Below, piece after piece: positions 7,535 to 17,263 of a stretch of 64,000 bases of DNA. How positions within the stretch are numbered: position 1 is the stretch's first letter; each line of letters opens with the position of its first letter. Under the pieces are notes generated by a model. The model was not told the DNA's origin, did no database searches, and saw only the letters and a program-made list of their open reading frames with translations. The position numbers were made by a program, and so were the translations under genes. Source of the DNA: Nocardia terrae (GTDB lineage Bacteria; Actinomycetota; Actinomycetes; Mycobacteriales; Mycobacteriaceae); NCBI RefSeq assembly GCF_009760405.1, contig NZ_WRPP01000001.1, positions 1-64,000 of the forward strand, read 5' to 3'.

Positions 7535-8896
7535 TCAGACCTTGGGGAGGGCGCCCAGGGCGGCGTCGATGCGGGGCTGGGGGAGTTCGAAGTCGGGGAT
7601 TTCGCCCGAGAGGTAGCGCTCGTAGGCGGTCATGTCGAAGTGGCCGTGGCCGCACAGGGCGGTCAGCAGGACCTTCTCCTCGCCGGATTCGGTGCAGCGC
7701 TCGGCCTCTTCGATGACGGCGGCCAAGGCGTGTGAGGGTTCGGGGGCGGGGAGGATGCCCTCGGTCTTCGCGAACATGACTGCCGCGGCGAAGCATTCGC
7801 GCTGCTGCTTGGCCACCGCCTCGAACATTCCGAGCTCGTAGATGTGCGACAGCAGCGGCGACATGCCGTGATAGCGCAGCCCGCCCGCGTGCACGGGATC
7901 GGGGATGAAATCGTGGCCGAGGGTGTGCATCTTCATGAGCGGCGTGAAGCCCGCGGTGTCGCCGAAATCGTAGGCGTAGATGCCGCGCGTGAAGGACGGG
8001 CAGGCCGCGGGCTCGACCGCGCGGATGACGGGATCGGCTCGGCCCGCGAGCTTTTCGCGCAGGAAGGGCAGGAACAGGCCCGCGAAGTTGGATCCGCCGC
8101 CGGTGCAGCCGACGATCAGGTCCGGAAGTCGTTCGCTCGCAGCCGCGAACTGCTTCAGCGCTTCCTCGCCGATGACGGTCTGATGCAGCAGCACATGATT
8201 GAGCACGCTGCCCAGGGCGTAACGGGTGGCCGGATCGGCCGCCGCCACCTCGACCGCCTCGCTGATGGCGATGCCCAGGCTGCCGGGCGAATCCGGGTCG
8301 TCGGCAAGGATTTTCGCGCCCGCCGCGGTGACCGGTGAGGGGCTGGCGTGCACGGTCGCGCCCCAGGTCTGCATGAGGGTGCGCCGGTGCGGTTTCTGGT
8401 CGTAGGAGGCGCGCACCATCCACACCTCGCAGTCGATGCCGTACTGCGCGCAGGCGAAGGCGAGCGCGCTGCCCCACTGGCCCGCCCCGGTCTCGGTGGT
8501 GAGACGGCGGGTGCCCTCGGCGAAGTTGTAGAACGCCTGCGGCACAGCGGTATTCGGCTTGTGCGAATCGGCGGGGGAGACGCCTTCGTATTTATAGTAG
8601 ATGTGTGCCGGTGTGCCCAGCGCCTTCTCCAGCCGTCGCGCCCGGTACAGCGGCGTCGGCCGCCACAGCCGGTACACGTCGATGACCTCGTCGGGAATCT
8701 CGATGTAGCTCTCGGCGCTCACCTCCTGCCGGATGAGCTCCATCGGGAACAGCGGGGCCAGATCCTCCGGTCCGACCGGCTGCCTCGTATCCGGATGTAG
8801 TGGTGGCGGCGGTGGCGCGGGCAGGTCGGGGACGACGTTGTACCACCGCCGGGGGATCTCGGATTCGTCCAGTGTGATCTTGGTGCGCTCGTCCAT
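7535..8896 (-). CDS. TrpB2-type PLP enzyme (tryptophan synthase beta-like)
   Basis: The 453-residue product belongs to the fold-II PLP family. The Schiff-base lysine is K113 in ADSHKPNTA and the phosphate-binding loop is GCTGGGSN around residue 245. The extra N-terminal region with [12 protein letters not shown] and the [17 protein letters not shown] segment mark TrpB2 rather than TrpB1. TrpB2 enzymes act without a bound TrpA and can join indole or free substrates with serine; the physiological substrate here is unknown. No trpA lies nearby. The ATG at 8896 has a good gggagg site. It is an insertion relative to the Rv1324-glgB order. Confidence 0.88.
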   Translation of the reverse strand: MDERTKITLDESEIPRRWYNVVPDLPAPPPPPLHPDTRQPVGPEDLAPLFPMELIRQEVSAESYIEIPDEVIDVYRLWRPTPLYRARRLEKALGTPAHIYYKYEGVSPADSHKPNTAVPQAFYNFAEGTRRLTTETGAGQWGSALAFACAQYGIDCEVWMVRASYDQKPHRRTLMQTWGATVHASPSPVTAAGAKILADDPDSPGSLGIAISEAVEVAAADPATRYALGSVLNHVLLHQTVIGEEALKQFAAASERLPDLIVGCTGGGSNFAGLFLPFLREKLAGRADPVIRAVEPAACPSFTRGIYAYDFGDTAGFTPLMKMHTLGHDFIPDPVHAGGLRYHGMSPLLSHIYELGMFEAVAKQQRECFAAAVMFAKTEGILPAPEPSHALAAVIEEAERCTESGEEKVLLTALCGHGHFDMTAYERYLSGEIPDFELPQPRIDAALGALPKV

Positions 8897-9015
8897 CGCA
8901 GCCTCCCGGCTCGAATCGGCTGATCTACCCAGACTCCTCCCGCGATCCGGTGTTGGTGTCGAATTCGCCGGATTGTCTCTATCGCACACGGCCCATAGTT
9001 AGTAAGCTGGTGCGT

Positions 9016-9636
9016 ATGATAAGCACGTACGACGAATTGTTGAGATCCGGGACCGAACTGATCGAATTGGACGCGCGGGCGGTCCGCGTGAGCATCTCGG
9101 TGGTGTCGTGTCTGACTCCGGCGCAGCTGGACGCGCCGACGCCCTGTGTCGGGTGGACGCTGCGAGATCTGCTGGAGCACATGATCGTTCAGCACAAGGG
9201 CTTCGCCGCGTCCGCGCACGGCGAGGGCGATATCGCGTTGTGGAAGCCGCAGCCGCTCAGCGATGATCCGATCGCCGAATACCGGGCGGCGGCCGAGCAG
9301 GTGCTGGCGGCCTTCGCGGAGCCGGGCGTGCTGGAACGGCAGTTCCCGCTGCCGGAGGTGCGGGGCGGCATCGTGATCCCCGCGCCGCTGGCGATCAGCT
9401 TCCACTTCATCGACTACGTCGTGCACGCCTGGGATGTGGCGCGGGCCCTGGGCGCGACCGTCGAATTCGAGGACGATCTGCTGAGCGCGGGCCTGCCGGT
9501 CGCGGAGGCGGTGCCGCGCGGCGCGGATCGGGAGCAGCCGGACGCGTCCTTCGCCCCCGTCATCGAGGCGCCGGACGCGACCGGGCTCGACCGGATCCTC
9601 ACCGTCCTGGGTCGCTCGCCCCGCTGGCCGGAGTGA
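9016..9636 (+). CDS. TIGR03086-type metal-binding protein (mycothiol-dependent DinB-like fold)
   Basis: The 206-residue product belongs to the mycothiol-dependent maleylpyruvate isomerase/DinB-like superfamily. The N-terminal segment [18 protein letters not shown] supplies the first His ligands, and [18 protein letters not shown] supplies the later ones. The exact reaction is unknown; relatives use mycothiol and a divalent metal. The ATG at 9016 follows agtaagctgg. The 3' end overlaps the glgB 3' end by 38 bp on the opposite strand. Confidence 0.82.
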   Translation: MISTYDELLRSGTELIELDARAVRVSISVVSCLTPAQLDAPTPCVGWTLRDLLEHMIVQHKGFAASAHGEGDIALWKPQPLSDDPIAEYRAAAEQVLAAFAEPGVLERQFPLPEVRGGIVIPAPLAISFHFIDYVVHAWDVARALGATVEFEDDLLSAGLPVAEAVPRGADREQPDASFAPVIEAPDATGLDRILTVLGRSPRWPE

Positions 9637-11785
9637 CGGGCGACAGCCAGATCGCACCGTGCGGCGGCAGCGTCAGCACGATCGAGGCCGGACGGCCGTG
9701 CCACGGTTCGGCCGTCACCGGAATCTCCCCGGCATTGCCGATGCCATTGCCGCCGTAGGCGATGGCATCGGTGTTCAGCACCTCGCGCCACGAAAGCTGT
9801 TCGAGCCCCGGCACTCCGATGCGGTAGCCGTCGAGCCGGCGGCCGGAGAAGTTGTAGACGCAGGCGAGGATCGAGCCGTCGGCGCCGTAGCGCAGGAACG
9901 ACAGCACATTGTTGTCGCGGTCGTCGGCGTCGATCCAGGAGTACCCGCCGGGCGAGGTGTCCTGACTCCACAGCGCGGGTTCGGCGACATAGCGCCGGTT
10001 GAGATCGCCGACCAATGTCTGAATGCCTTGGTGCAGTGGGTTTTCCAGCTCGTGCCAGTCCAGCCCGCGGTCGTGGTTCCATTCCCGGAACTGACCGAAT
10101 TCCTGCCCCATGAACAGCAGTTGCTTGCCGGGGTGCGCCCACATGTAGGCCAGCAGTGCGCGCACTCCGCTCGCCTTGGTGAAATCGTCGCCGGGCATGC
10201 GGGTCCACAGCGTGCCCTTGCCGTAGACGACCTCGTCATGGCTGATCGGCAGTACGTAGTTCTCGCTCCAGGCGTAGGTCAGCGAGAAGGTGACCTCGTT
10301 GTGGTGCCAGGTGCGGTACACCGGATCGTGAGCCAGATAGCCGAGCGTGTCGTGCATCCAGCCCATGTTCCATTTCATGGTGAAGCCCAGTCCGCCCACC
10401 TCGGTGGCGCGGGTGACGCCGGGCCAGGTGGTGGACTCCTCGGCCACGGTCAGCACGCCCGGATGATGCTTGTGCACGGTCGCGTTCATTTCCTGCAGGA
10501 ACGAGACCGCCTCCAGGTTCTCGCGCCCGCCGTGAATATTGGGCTCCCAGTCCGGGCGTGAGTAGTCCAGGTAGAGCATGGAGGCGACGGCGTCCACGCG
10601 CAGGCCGTCGATGTGGAATTCCTCGATCCAGTACAGCGCGTTGGCGACCAGGAAGTTGCGGACCTCGTGGCGTCCGAAGTTGAAAACGTAGGTGCCCCAG
10701 TCGAGTTGCTCGCCGCGGCGGGGATCGGCGTGCTCGTAGAGGGCGGTGCCGTCGAAGCGGGCCAGCGCCCATTCGTCGCGCGGGAAATGCGCGGGCACCC
10801 AATCGAGGATGATGCCGATTCCCTTGCGGTGCAGATGATCCACCAGGTAGCGGAAGTCGTCGGGAGAGCCGAAGCGGGCGGTCGGCGCGTAGTACGAGGT
10901 GACCTGATAACCCCAGGACCCGCCGAACGGATGCTCGGCGACCGGAAGCAGCTCGACGTGCGTGAAACCCTGCGCGAGAACGTATTCCGCGAGCTGATCG
11001 GCGATCTCGCGATAGCCGAGCCCCGGTCTCCAGGAGCCCAGATGCACCTCGTAGCCGCTGACGGGAGCCCGCAGCGGATCGGTCTTCGCCCGGGTCCGGA
11101 GCCATTCGGCATCGCCCCAGGCGAATTCGCTCTCGGTGATCACCGAGGCCGTCGCGGGCGGCAGTTCGGTGGCGAACGCCATCGGGTCGGCGTGGTCGAC
11201 GGTGCGCCCGTCGGCCCCGTGCACGCGATACTTGTACAGCGCGCCCGGCCCGATGCCCGGCAGGAACAGCTCCCACACCCCGGAATCGCCGAGTTTCCGC
11301 ATGGGCGCGGTGTTTCCGCTCCACCCGTCGAAGTCGCCGATCACGGCCACGCCGCGCGCGTTCGGCGCCCACACCGCGAACGCCGTCCCGGAGATCTCGC
11401 CGTCCAGGGTGGAGTAGCGCTTCGGGTGCGCGCCCAGCACATCCCAGAGCCGTTCGTGCCGCCCCTCCCCGAGCAGATGCAGATCGACCTCGCCGAGCGT
11501 CGGCAGGAATCGGTACCCGTCGGCCTCCACGACGGTGCGCCCGCCGGGGTAGGAGGCGACGATCCGGTAGTCCCAGAGGTCGGCATACGGCACGACCCCT
11601 TCGAAGACGCCGCGATCACTGTGCGCCAGTGGATGATCCACGCCACCGACGCGTGCCGCGACCGTCTCGGCGTGCGGCCGCAGCACCCGGATGATCGTCC
11701 CGTCGGGATGCGGGTGCGCGCCCAGCACCGTGTGCGGATCGGGGTGGGTGCCCGCCGCCAGCAGCACCAGGTCGCGCCGATTCAT
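9599..11785 (-). CDS. glgB: 1,4-alpha-glucan branching enzyme GlgB
   Basis: The 728-residue GH13 branching enzyme introduces alpha-1,6 branches into glycogen-like glucan. The first about 110 residues are a CBM48-like extension, then a second CBM48 ([20 protein letters not shown]). The catalytic barrel has [15 protein letters not shown] (nucleophile Asp398), TVAEEST (acid/base Glu449 or 450) and [12 protein letters not shown]. The ATG overlaps the glgE stop by four bases (ATGA), implying translational coupling. In the GlgE pathway GlgB acts with maltosyltransferase. It corresponds to Rv1326c. Confidence 0.96.
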   Translation of the reverse strand: MNRRDLVLLAAGTHPDPHTVLGAHPHPDGTIIRVLRPHAETVAARVGGVDHPLAHSDRGVFEGVVPYADLWDYRIVASYPGGRTVVEADGYRFLPTLGEVDLHLLGEGRHERLWDVLGAHPKRYSTLDGEISGTAFAVWAPNARGVAVIGDFDGWSGNTAPMRKLGDSGVWELFLPGIGPGALYKYRVHGADGRTVDHADPMAFATELPPATASVITESEFAWGDAEWLRTRAKTDPLRAPVSGYEVHLGSWRPGLGYREIADQLAEYVLAQGFTHVELLPVAEHPFGGSWGYQVTSYYAPTARFGSPDDFRYLVDHLHRKGIGIILDWVPAHFPRDEWALARFDGTALYEHADPRRGEQLDWGTYVFNFGRHEVRNFLVANALYWIEEFHIDGLRVDAVASMLYLDYSRPDWEPNIHGGRENLEAVSFLQEMNATVHKHHPGVLTVAEESTTWPGVTRATEVGGLGFTMKWNMGWMHDTLGYLAHDPVYRTWHHNEVTFSLTYAWSENYVLPISHDEVVYGKGTLWTRMPGDDFTKASGVRALLAYMWAHPGKQLLFMGQEFGQFREWNHDRGLDWHELENPLHQGIQTLVGDLNRRYVAEPALWSQDTSPGGYSWIDADDRDNNVLSFLRYGADGSILACVYNFSGRRLDGYRIGVPGLEQLSWREVLNTDAIAYGGNGIGNAGEIPVTAEPWHGRPASIVLTLPPHGAIWLSPVTPASGASDPGR

Positions 11786-13785
11786 CGGAACGATCGGCGA
11801 TGGGCGAGCTCGGTGCGCGCGGCGGCCGGGACCGGCGGCAGGGTCAGGATGTGCGCGACCGCCCGCGTCGGATCCAGGCGCACGTAATTGCTCTGGCCCC
11901 AGTGGTATTCCTCGCCGGTGATCTCGTCGACCACGACCGGCCGATCGTGCCATTCGCGGCCGATGGCGGCTAGATCCAGCGACACCATGCCCTGTTGCGC
12001 GCCGAACGGGTCCAGGTTCACCACCACCAGGACGGCATCGCCGGTGGTGGGATCGAACTTCGAAAAGGCCAGCAGCGCATCGTTGTCCACGTGATGGAAA
12101 TGGATGCAGCGCACCTGCTGCAGTGCCGGATGCGCGCGCCGGATCTCGTTGAGCCGGGTGAGCCACGGCTCCAGGGATTCCCCGCGCGCGGCGGCCTCGG
12201 CGAAACGGCGCGGGCGCAGCTGGTATTTCTCCGAATCCAGGTATTCCTCGCTGCCGGGCTGCACCGCCTGGTGCTCGTACAGCTCGAAACCGGAGTAGAC
12301 GCCCCAGCTGGGTCCGAGCGTGGCCGCCAGCACGGCGCGGATCGCGAACATGCCGGGCCCGCCGTGCTGCAGGCTCTCGTGCAGGATGTCGGGCGTGTTC
12401 ACGAAGAGGTTGGCCCGCGCCTCGTCGGCCTTGCCCGCCAATTCCCGCCCGAATTCCTCGATCTCGTGTTTATGGGTGCGCCAGGTGAAATACGTGTAGG
12501 ACTGGCTGAATCCGCGCCGCGCCAATCCGTACATGCGGGCCGGTCGGGTGAATGCCTCGGAAAGGAAAATGATCTCCGGATTCCGGTGGTGCACCTGTGC
12601 GATGAGCCATTCCCAGAAATCGGCGGGTTTGGTGTGCGGATTGTCGACCCGGAATATGGTGACGCCCAATCCGATCCAATGCCGCACCACCCGCAGCACC
12701 TCGGCGTAGAGGCCGTCAGGATCGTCGTCGAAATTCAGCGGATAGATGTCCTGATACTTCTTCGGCGGATTCTCCGCGTAGGCGATGGTGCCGTCGGGCA
12801 GTGTGGTGAACCATTCCGGATGCGAGGTCACCCACGGATGGTCGGGCGCGCACTGCAGCGCCAGGTCGAGTGCCACCTCCAGGCCCAGATCGCGTGCGGT
12901 CGAGACGAAATCGGCGAAGTCGGCCTCGGTGCCGAGCAGCGGATGAATCGCGTCGTGCCCGCCCTCGGCGGAACCGATGGCCCATGGCGAGCCCACATCC
13001 TCGGGCCCGGCGGTCAGGGAATTGTTGGGCCCCTTGCGATTCACCTTCCCGATGGGGTGGATCGGCGGCAGGTACACCACGTCGAAGCCCATGGCGGCGA
13101 TGCGCGGCAGATCCTTGGCGGCGGTGGCGAAACTGCCGTGCACCGGTGTGCCCTCGGCATCCCAGCCGCCGGTGGAGCGGGGGAAGAATTCGTACCAGGC
13201 CCCGTACAGCGCCCGCTGTCGTTCCACCTGGACGGTGTGCAACGGACCGTGGGTCACCAACTCCCGCAAGGGCGTTGCCCGCAGGATGGCGCCGACCTCG
13301 GCGCTGAAGGCGGGTGCGACGCGCGCGGGCAACTGTGCGTCGGCGCGCAGTGCGGCCGCCGCGTCGCGCAGGATCTCCCACTGCTTCTTGGGCACCGCCA
13401 GGGCGGCCCGTTCCAGCAGTCGCGCCCCGATTTCGAGATCATTGGCCAGATCGACCGCGCTCTGCCCGACCGCGAGCTTGGCTTCGACGCCGGAGCGCCA
13501 GGTGGCGATGGGATCGCTCCAGCCCTCGATCCGGAAGGTCCAGCGCCCGGGCTTGCCGGGGGTGAACACCGCGTTGAAGACGTCCGGCTCGTACTCCGGT
13601 GTCATGCGAATCCGCTGTGTGCGAGACGAACCCGGGCCGCGCACGGCCAGCGTGGCGGCCACCGCCTCGTGGCCCTCTCGCCAGACCACCGCGCGCACCG
13701 GCACGACCTCGCCGACCACGGCCTTGCTCGGCCGGCCGCCGGGGATCGCGGGGGCGGTGTCATCGATTGCGATGCGGCCGGTCAC
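11782..13785 (-). CDS. glgE: Alpha-1,4-glucan:maltose-1-phosphate maltosyltransferase GlgE
   Basis: The 667-residue GH13_3 enzyme extends alpha-1,4-glucan with maltosyl units from maltose 1-phosphate. It has an N-terminal beta domain, an insertion helix bundle (about 105-170), and the barrel with [14 protein letters not shown]. Nucleophile Asp381 lies in FRVDNPHTK and acid/base Glu410 in [10 protein letters not shown]. The maltose-1-phosphate site segment [14 protein letters not shown] is intact. It is coupled to glgB by an ATGA overlap. In mycobacteria loss of GlgE is lethal through substrate accumulation. Rv1327c homologue. Confidence 0.97.
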   Translation of the reverse strand: MTGRIAIDDTAPAIPGGRPSKAVVGEVVPVRAVVWREGHEAVAATLAVRGPGSSRTQRIRMTPEYEPDVFNAVFTPGKPGRWTFRIEGWSDPIATWRSGVEAKLAVGQSAVDLANDLEIGARLLERAALAVPKKQWEILRDAAAALRADAQLPARVAPAFSAEVGAILRATPLRELVTHGPLHTVQVERQRALYGAWYEFFPRSTGGWDAEGTPVHGSFATAAKDLPRIAAMGFDVVYLPPIHPIGKVNRKGPNNSLTAGPEDVGSPWAIGSAEGGHDAIHPLLGTEADFADFVSTARDLGLEVALDLALQCAPDHPWVTSHPEWFTTLPDGTIAYAENPPKKYQDIYPLNFDDDPDGLYAEVLRVVRHWIGLGVTIFRVDNPHTKPADFWEWLIAQVHHRNPEIIFLSEAFTRPARMYGLARRGFSQSYTYFTWRTHKHEIEEFGRELAGKADEARANLFVNTPDILHESLQHGGPGMFAIRAVLAATLGPSWGVYSGFELYEHQAVQPGSEEYLDSEKYQLRPRRFAEAAARGESLEPWLTRLNEIRRAHPALQQVRCIHFHHVDNDALLAFSKFDPTTGDAVLVVVNLDPFGAQQGMVSLDLAAIGREWHDRPVVVDEITGEEYHWGQSNYVRLDPTRAVAHILTLPPVPAAARTELAHRRSFR

Positions 13786-13807
13786 GCCCTCGAACTTACC
13801 GGAGTGG

Positions 13808-14491
13808 CTACTGCTGGCCCGGTTTGAGGAGCACGAACAGGCCGTGCGCCTCGGCGCAGAGCCGGTCGCCGTCGTGCAGGGTGGCGCGCACGAACACCTT
13901 GCGGCCCTCCTGCCGCTCGACCCAGCCGTGCACCTGCAGTTCGGTGTTGAGTGGGGTGATCGACCGGTAGTCGACGTGCAGGAAGGCGGTGCGGGTGGCC
14001 TGCCGGGTGTAGATGGCCGCCGTCATGCCGAGCAGGTCGTCGAAGCCCAGCGCGATGTGGCCGCCGTGGGCCGCGTTGTTGCCGCCCAGGTGGAAGGTGC
14101 GGAAGGTGATGCGCGCCCGCACGCCCTCCTTGCTCGCCGAGTCGACCAGGAACGGCGGCAGCGTGATGTTGCCGCGCGCGGGCAGGTCGTTGCGGTGCCA
14201 GGCCGGGGCGTTCCATTCGTCGCCGACGACCTCGTCCAGCTTGGCGTTGAGTTCCTTCAGCGTGGTGATGGCCTCCAGCGCCAGCTCATCGGACGGGTCG
14301 GCCAGCCGCACCCGGTCCATGAGCCCGCGCACCTGGTCGATGAACTCGCCGTAGTGCACGCCGCCCTTGGTGTTGTCGCGGCCCAGTTCTCGGATCGGCC
14401 GGAACCCGCCCTCGTGATGCTCCTGGGTGGGCGGTCCGTCAACCGCTTCGATCTGCTGCTCGCTCATATAGAACACGTTATCGGTTGCCAT
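13808..14491 (-). CDS. PaaI-like hotdog-fold thioesterase
   Basis: The 227-residue product has a long N-terminal helical region (residues 1-110) followed by a hotdog domain. The signature [22 protein letters not shown] matches the PaaI/YiiD thioesterase active site with its Asn-x-x-x-His-Gly-G-H pattern, and [12 protein letters not shown] is the typical beta-sheet segment. It probably hydrolyses an acyl-CoA; the substrate is not predictable. The ATG is preceded by a gggag site. It sits upstream of glgE on the same strand, 22 bases before the glgE start, so it could be first in a thioesterase-glgE-glgB operon. Confidence 0.8.
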   Translation of the reverse strand: MATDNVFYMSEQQIEAVDGPPTQEHHEGGFRPIRELGRDNTKGGVHYGEFIDQVRGLMDRVRLADPSDELALEAITTLKELNAKLDEVVGDEWNAPAWHRNDLPARGNITLPPFLVDSASKEGVRARITFRTFHLGGNNAAHGGHIALGFDDLLGMTAAIYTRQATRTAFLHVDYRSITPLNTELQVHGWVERQEGRKVFVRATLHDGDRLCAEAHGLFVLLKPGQQ

Positions 14492-14539
14492 CGGGATGCT
14501 CCCGCCCGCCCCGGCCTTTTGAGCTGCTGATACGTGCAA

Positions 14540-14658
14540 GGTTCGCTCGCGGCCCAAGGCGCAGGTCGATGGAGCCGCTCGTTCTGGACTGAGCGGAGCG
14601 GAGGAGCGAAGCGGGGGAGCGGAGGGAGGGAAGAACGAGACTTTCGGGGCCGCGAACC
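14540..14658. repeat. Bulged inverted repeat enclosing a purine-rich tract, upstream of glgP
   Basis: The arms ggttcgc...gcggccc (14540-14555) pair with gggccgcgaacc (14647-14658) with a 4-nt bulge. A second pair, ctcgttct (14578-14585) and agaacgag (14632-14639), lies inside. The enclosed 14591-14632 is almost entirely G and A with repeated gagcgga units. It occupies the gap between the divergent thioesterase and glgP genes. It could be an mRNA leader structure of glgP or a mobile repeat remnant. Confidence 0.5.
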
Positions 14659-14692
14659 CGCCCGGAGCGAAGCGGAGGGCAAAATAGACACC

Positions 14693-17260
14693 GTGAAGGC
14701 ACTGCGTCGATTCACCGTTCGAGCCCACTTGCCGGAGCGGTTGTCCGCATTGACCGAGCTGGCGACCAATCTGCGCTGGTCCTGGCATGGGCCGACACAG
14801 GATGTGTTCGCCGAACTGGACCCCCGCTTGTGGGTCGAGGTCGGGCACGATCCGGTGCGGATGCTGGGGGAGGTTCCGGCCGAGCGGCTCGACGAGCTGG
14901 CGGCCGACGACGCCTACACGCGACGGGTGGATGCGGCGGCCGCCGATCTGGCCGACTACCTGGCCCGGCCGCGCTGGTTCCAGAAGCAGCAGCGGGGGCC
15001 GCGCGGAATCGCCTACTTCTCCATGGAGTTCGGTGTCAGCGAGGTGCTGCCCAACTATTCGGGCGGGCTCGGGATCCTCGCGGGCGACCATCTCAAGGCC
15101 GCCTCGGATCTGGGACTGCCGCTCATCGGCGTCGGATTGCTGTACCGCTCCGGCTATTTCCGGCAGTCCCTGACCGCGGACGGCTGGCAGGCCGAGCACT
15201 ATCCGGCCCTGGACCCGATGGGCCTGCCGTTGCGCATGCTCACCGACGGCGGCGCGCCGGTGCTCATTCACGTGGCGATGCCCGAGGGCCGGGTGCTGCG
15301 GGCACGCGTGTGGATCGCCCAGGTGGGCCGGATTCCCTTGCTGCTCTTGGATTCCGACATCGCCGAGAACGATCCGGAACTGCGGGCCGTCACCGACCGG
15401 CTCTACGGCGGCGACCAGGACCACCGCATCAAACAGGAGATCCTCGCCGGTATCGGCGGCGTGCGGGCAGTGCGCGCCTACACCCGCGCCAACGGCCTGC
15501 CCGACCCCGACGTCTTCCACATGAACGAGGGCCACGCCGGATTCCTCGGCATCGAGCGCATTCGCGAATACATGGCCGCCGGAATGGATTTCGACTCCGC
15601 GCTGACGGCCGTGCGCGCCGGGACGGTCTTCACCACCCACACCCCGGTCCCCGCCGGCATCGACCGCTTCGCGAGCGGCCTGGTGCGCCGCTACTTCGGC
15701 GGTGCGCACGGCGAGCGGGAATCCCCTGTGCTGCCGGGCGTCTCGGTCGATCGCATCCTGGCCATGGGGCGCGAGGCCGACCCCTCGGTGTTCAACATGG
15801 CCCACCTCGGCCTGCGACTCGCCCAGCGCGCCAACGGCGTTTCGAAGCTGCACGGCGAGGTCAGCCGCGCCATGTTCGCCCCGCTGTGGCCCGGCTTCGA
15901 TGCCGCCGAGGTGCCGATCGGCTCCATCACCAATGGCGTGCACGCCCCCACCTGGGCCGCGCGCGAATGGATCGACAAGGCGCGCGAACTCATCGGCGAC
16001 GAACTGGTCGAGGAGGCCCGCGGCTGGGAACGCCTCTGCGATGTGGACCTGCGCGAACTCTGGTCGACCCGAAATGCGCTGCGCGGCCTGCTCGTCGACG
16101 AGGTGCGCCGCCGACTGCGGAACTCGTGGCTCGAACGCGGGGCCGCCCCCGCCGAACTCGGCTGGATCGACGAGGTCTTCGACCCGAACGTGCTGACCGT
16201 CGGCTTCGCCCGCCGCGTCCCGACCTACAAGCGGCTCACCCTGATGCTGCGCGATCCGGACCGCCTGCGCGCCATGCTCCTCGACCCCGAACGCCCGGTG
16301 CAACTGGTGGTCGCGGGCAAGTCGCACCCCGCCGACGACGGCGGCAAGGCCCTCATCCAGCAGATCGTCCGCTTCGCCGACGACCCGGCCGTGCGCCACC
16401 GCATCGTCTTCCTGCCCGACTACGACATGTCCATGGCCCGCTACCTGTACTGGGGCTGCGACGTCTGGCTCAACAACCCGCTGCGGCCATTGGAAGCCTG
16501 CGGCACCTCCGGCATGAAGTCGGCCCTCAACGGCGGCCTCAACCTGTCCATCCGGGACGGCTGGTGGGACGAGATGTACGACGGCGAGAACGGCTGGGCC
16601 ATCCCCACCGCCGACGGCGTCCGCGACGAGCACCGCCGCGACGACCTCGAGGCCGCGGCCCTCTACGAACTGCTGGAACGCGCGGTGCTGCCGCGTTTCT
16701 ACGACCGCGACCACGACGGCGTGCCCGTGCGCTGGATGGAAATGGTCCGCCACACCCTGCGCACCCTCGGCCCGAAAGTGCTGGCGTCGCGCATGGTCCG
16801 CGACTACGCCGTCGACTATTACGCCCCTGCCGCCGCGGCCTATGACGCGGTGTCCGCCAATGACTTCAAGGGCGCCCAGGACCTCTCGGTCTACCGCCGC
16901 CGCGTCGAATCCGCCTGGCCCAGCGTAAAAGTCTTCCAGGTCGACAGCTCCGGCCTGCCCGACATCCCGGTCATCGGCGCCGAGCTGGCGCTGCGCGCCC
17001 GCATCGACCTCGGCGGCCTCACCCCCTCGGATGTCTCCGTGCAGGCCGTCCTGGGCCGCGTCTCACCCACCGACGACCTCGCCGACGTTCACGCCTTCCC
17101 GATGCGCCATCACGGAATCGACTCCGGCGCAGACATTTTCACCATCGAGACCCCGGTCCCGATCTCCGGTGCGGTCGGCTACACCATCCGCGTCCTCCCG
17201 CACCACCCGCTGCTGGCCACCGACGCCGAGCTCGGCCTGGTGGCCACGCCGAGCCCCTGA
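14693..17260 (+). CDS. glgP: Alpha-glucan phosphorylase GlgP
   Basis: The 855-residue GT35 phosphorylase releases glucose 1-phosphate from alpha-glucan ends. The N-terminal DUF3417-type cap (LTELATNLRWSW) is typical of the bacterial short phosphorylase subgroup. The body has GIAYFSMEFGVSE, VFHMNEGHAGF and TTHTPVPAGIDRF. The PLP-lysine is K609 in GTSGMKSALNGG. GTG start after a purine-rich, structured leader. It is divergent from the thioesterase-glgE-glgB run and complements it by mobilising the glucan. It matches Rv1328. Confidence 0.95.
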   Translation: MKALRRFTVRAHLPERLSALTELATNLRWSWHGPTQDVFAELDPRLWVEVGHDPVRMLGEVPAERLDELAADDAYTRRVDAAAADLADYLARPRWFQKQQRGPRGIAYFSMEFGVSEVLPNYSGGLGILAGDHLKAASDLGLPLIGVGLLYRSGYFRQSLTADGWQAEHYPALDPMGLPLRMLTDGGAPVLIHVAMPEGRVLRARVWIAQVGRIPLLLLDSDIAENDPELRAVTDRLYGGDQDHRIKQEILAGIGGVRAVRAYTRANGLPDPDVFHMNEGHAGFLGIERIREYMAAGMDFDSALTAVRAGTVFTTHTPVPAGIDRFASGLVRRYFGGAHGERESPVLPGVSVDRILAMGREADPSVFNMAHLGLRLAQRANGVSKLHGEVSRAMFAPLWPGFDAAEVPIGSITNGVHAPTWAAREWIDKARELIGDELVEEARGWERLCDVDLRELWSTRNALRGLLVDEVRRRLRNSWLERGAAPAELGWIDEVFDPNVLTVGFARRVPTYKRLTLMLRDPDRLRAMLLDPERPVQLVVAGKSHPADDGGKALIQQIVRFADDPAVRHRIVFLPDYDMSMARYLYWGCDVWLNNPLRPLEACGTSGMKSALNGGLNLSIRDGWWDEMYDGENGWAIPTADGVRDEHRRDDLEAAALYELLERAVLPRFYDRDHDGVPVRWMEMVRHTLRTLGPKVLASRMVRDYAVDYYAPAAAAYDAVSANDFKGAQDLSVYRRRVESAWPSVKVFQVDSSGLPDIPVIGAELALRARIDLGGLTPSDVSVQAVLGRVSPTDDLADVHAFPMRHHGIDSGADIFTIETPVPISGAVGYTIRVLPHHPLLATDAELGLVATPSP

Positions 17261-17263
17261 CCG

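Noticed and set aside
13808..16753. Long minus-strand open frame (981 codons) opposite glgP
   Set aside because: Only its last 227 codons (the thioesterase) have family resemblance. The rest is antisense to glgP and His/Gly/Val-rich, as typical of complementary strands of high-GC genes.
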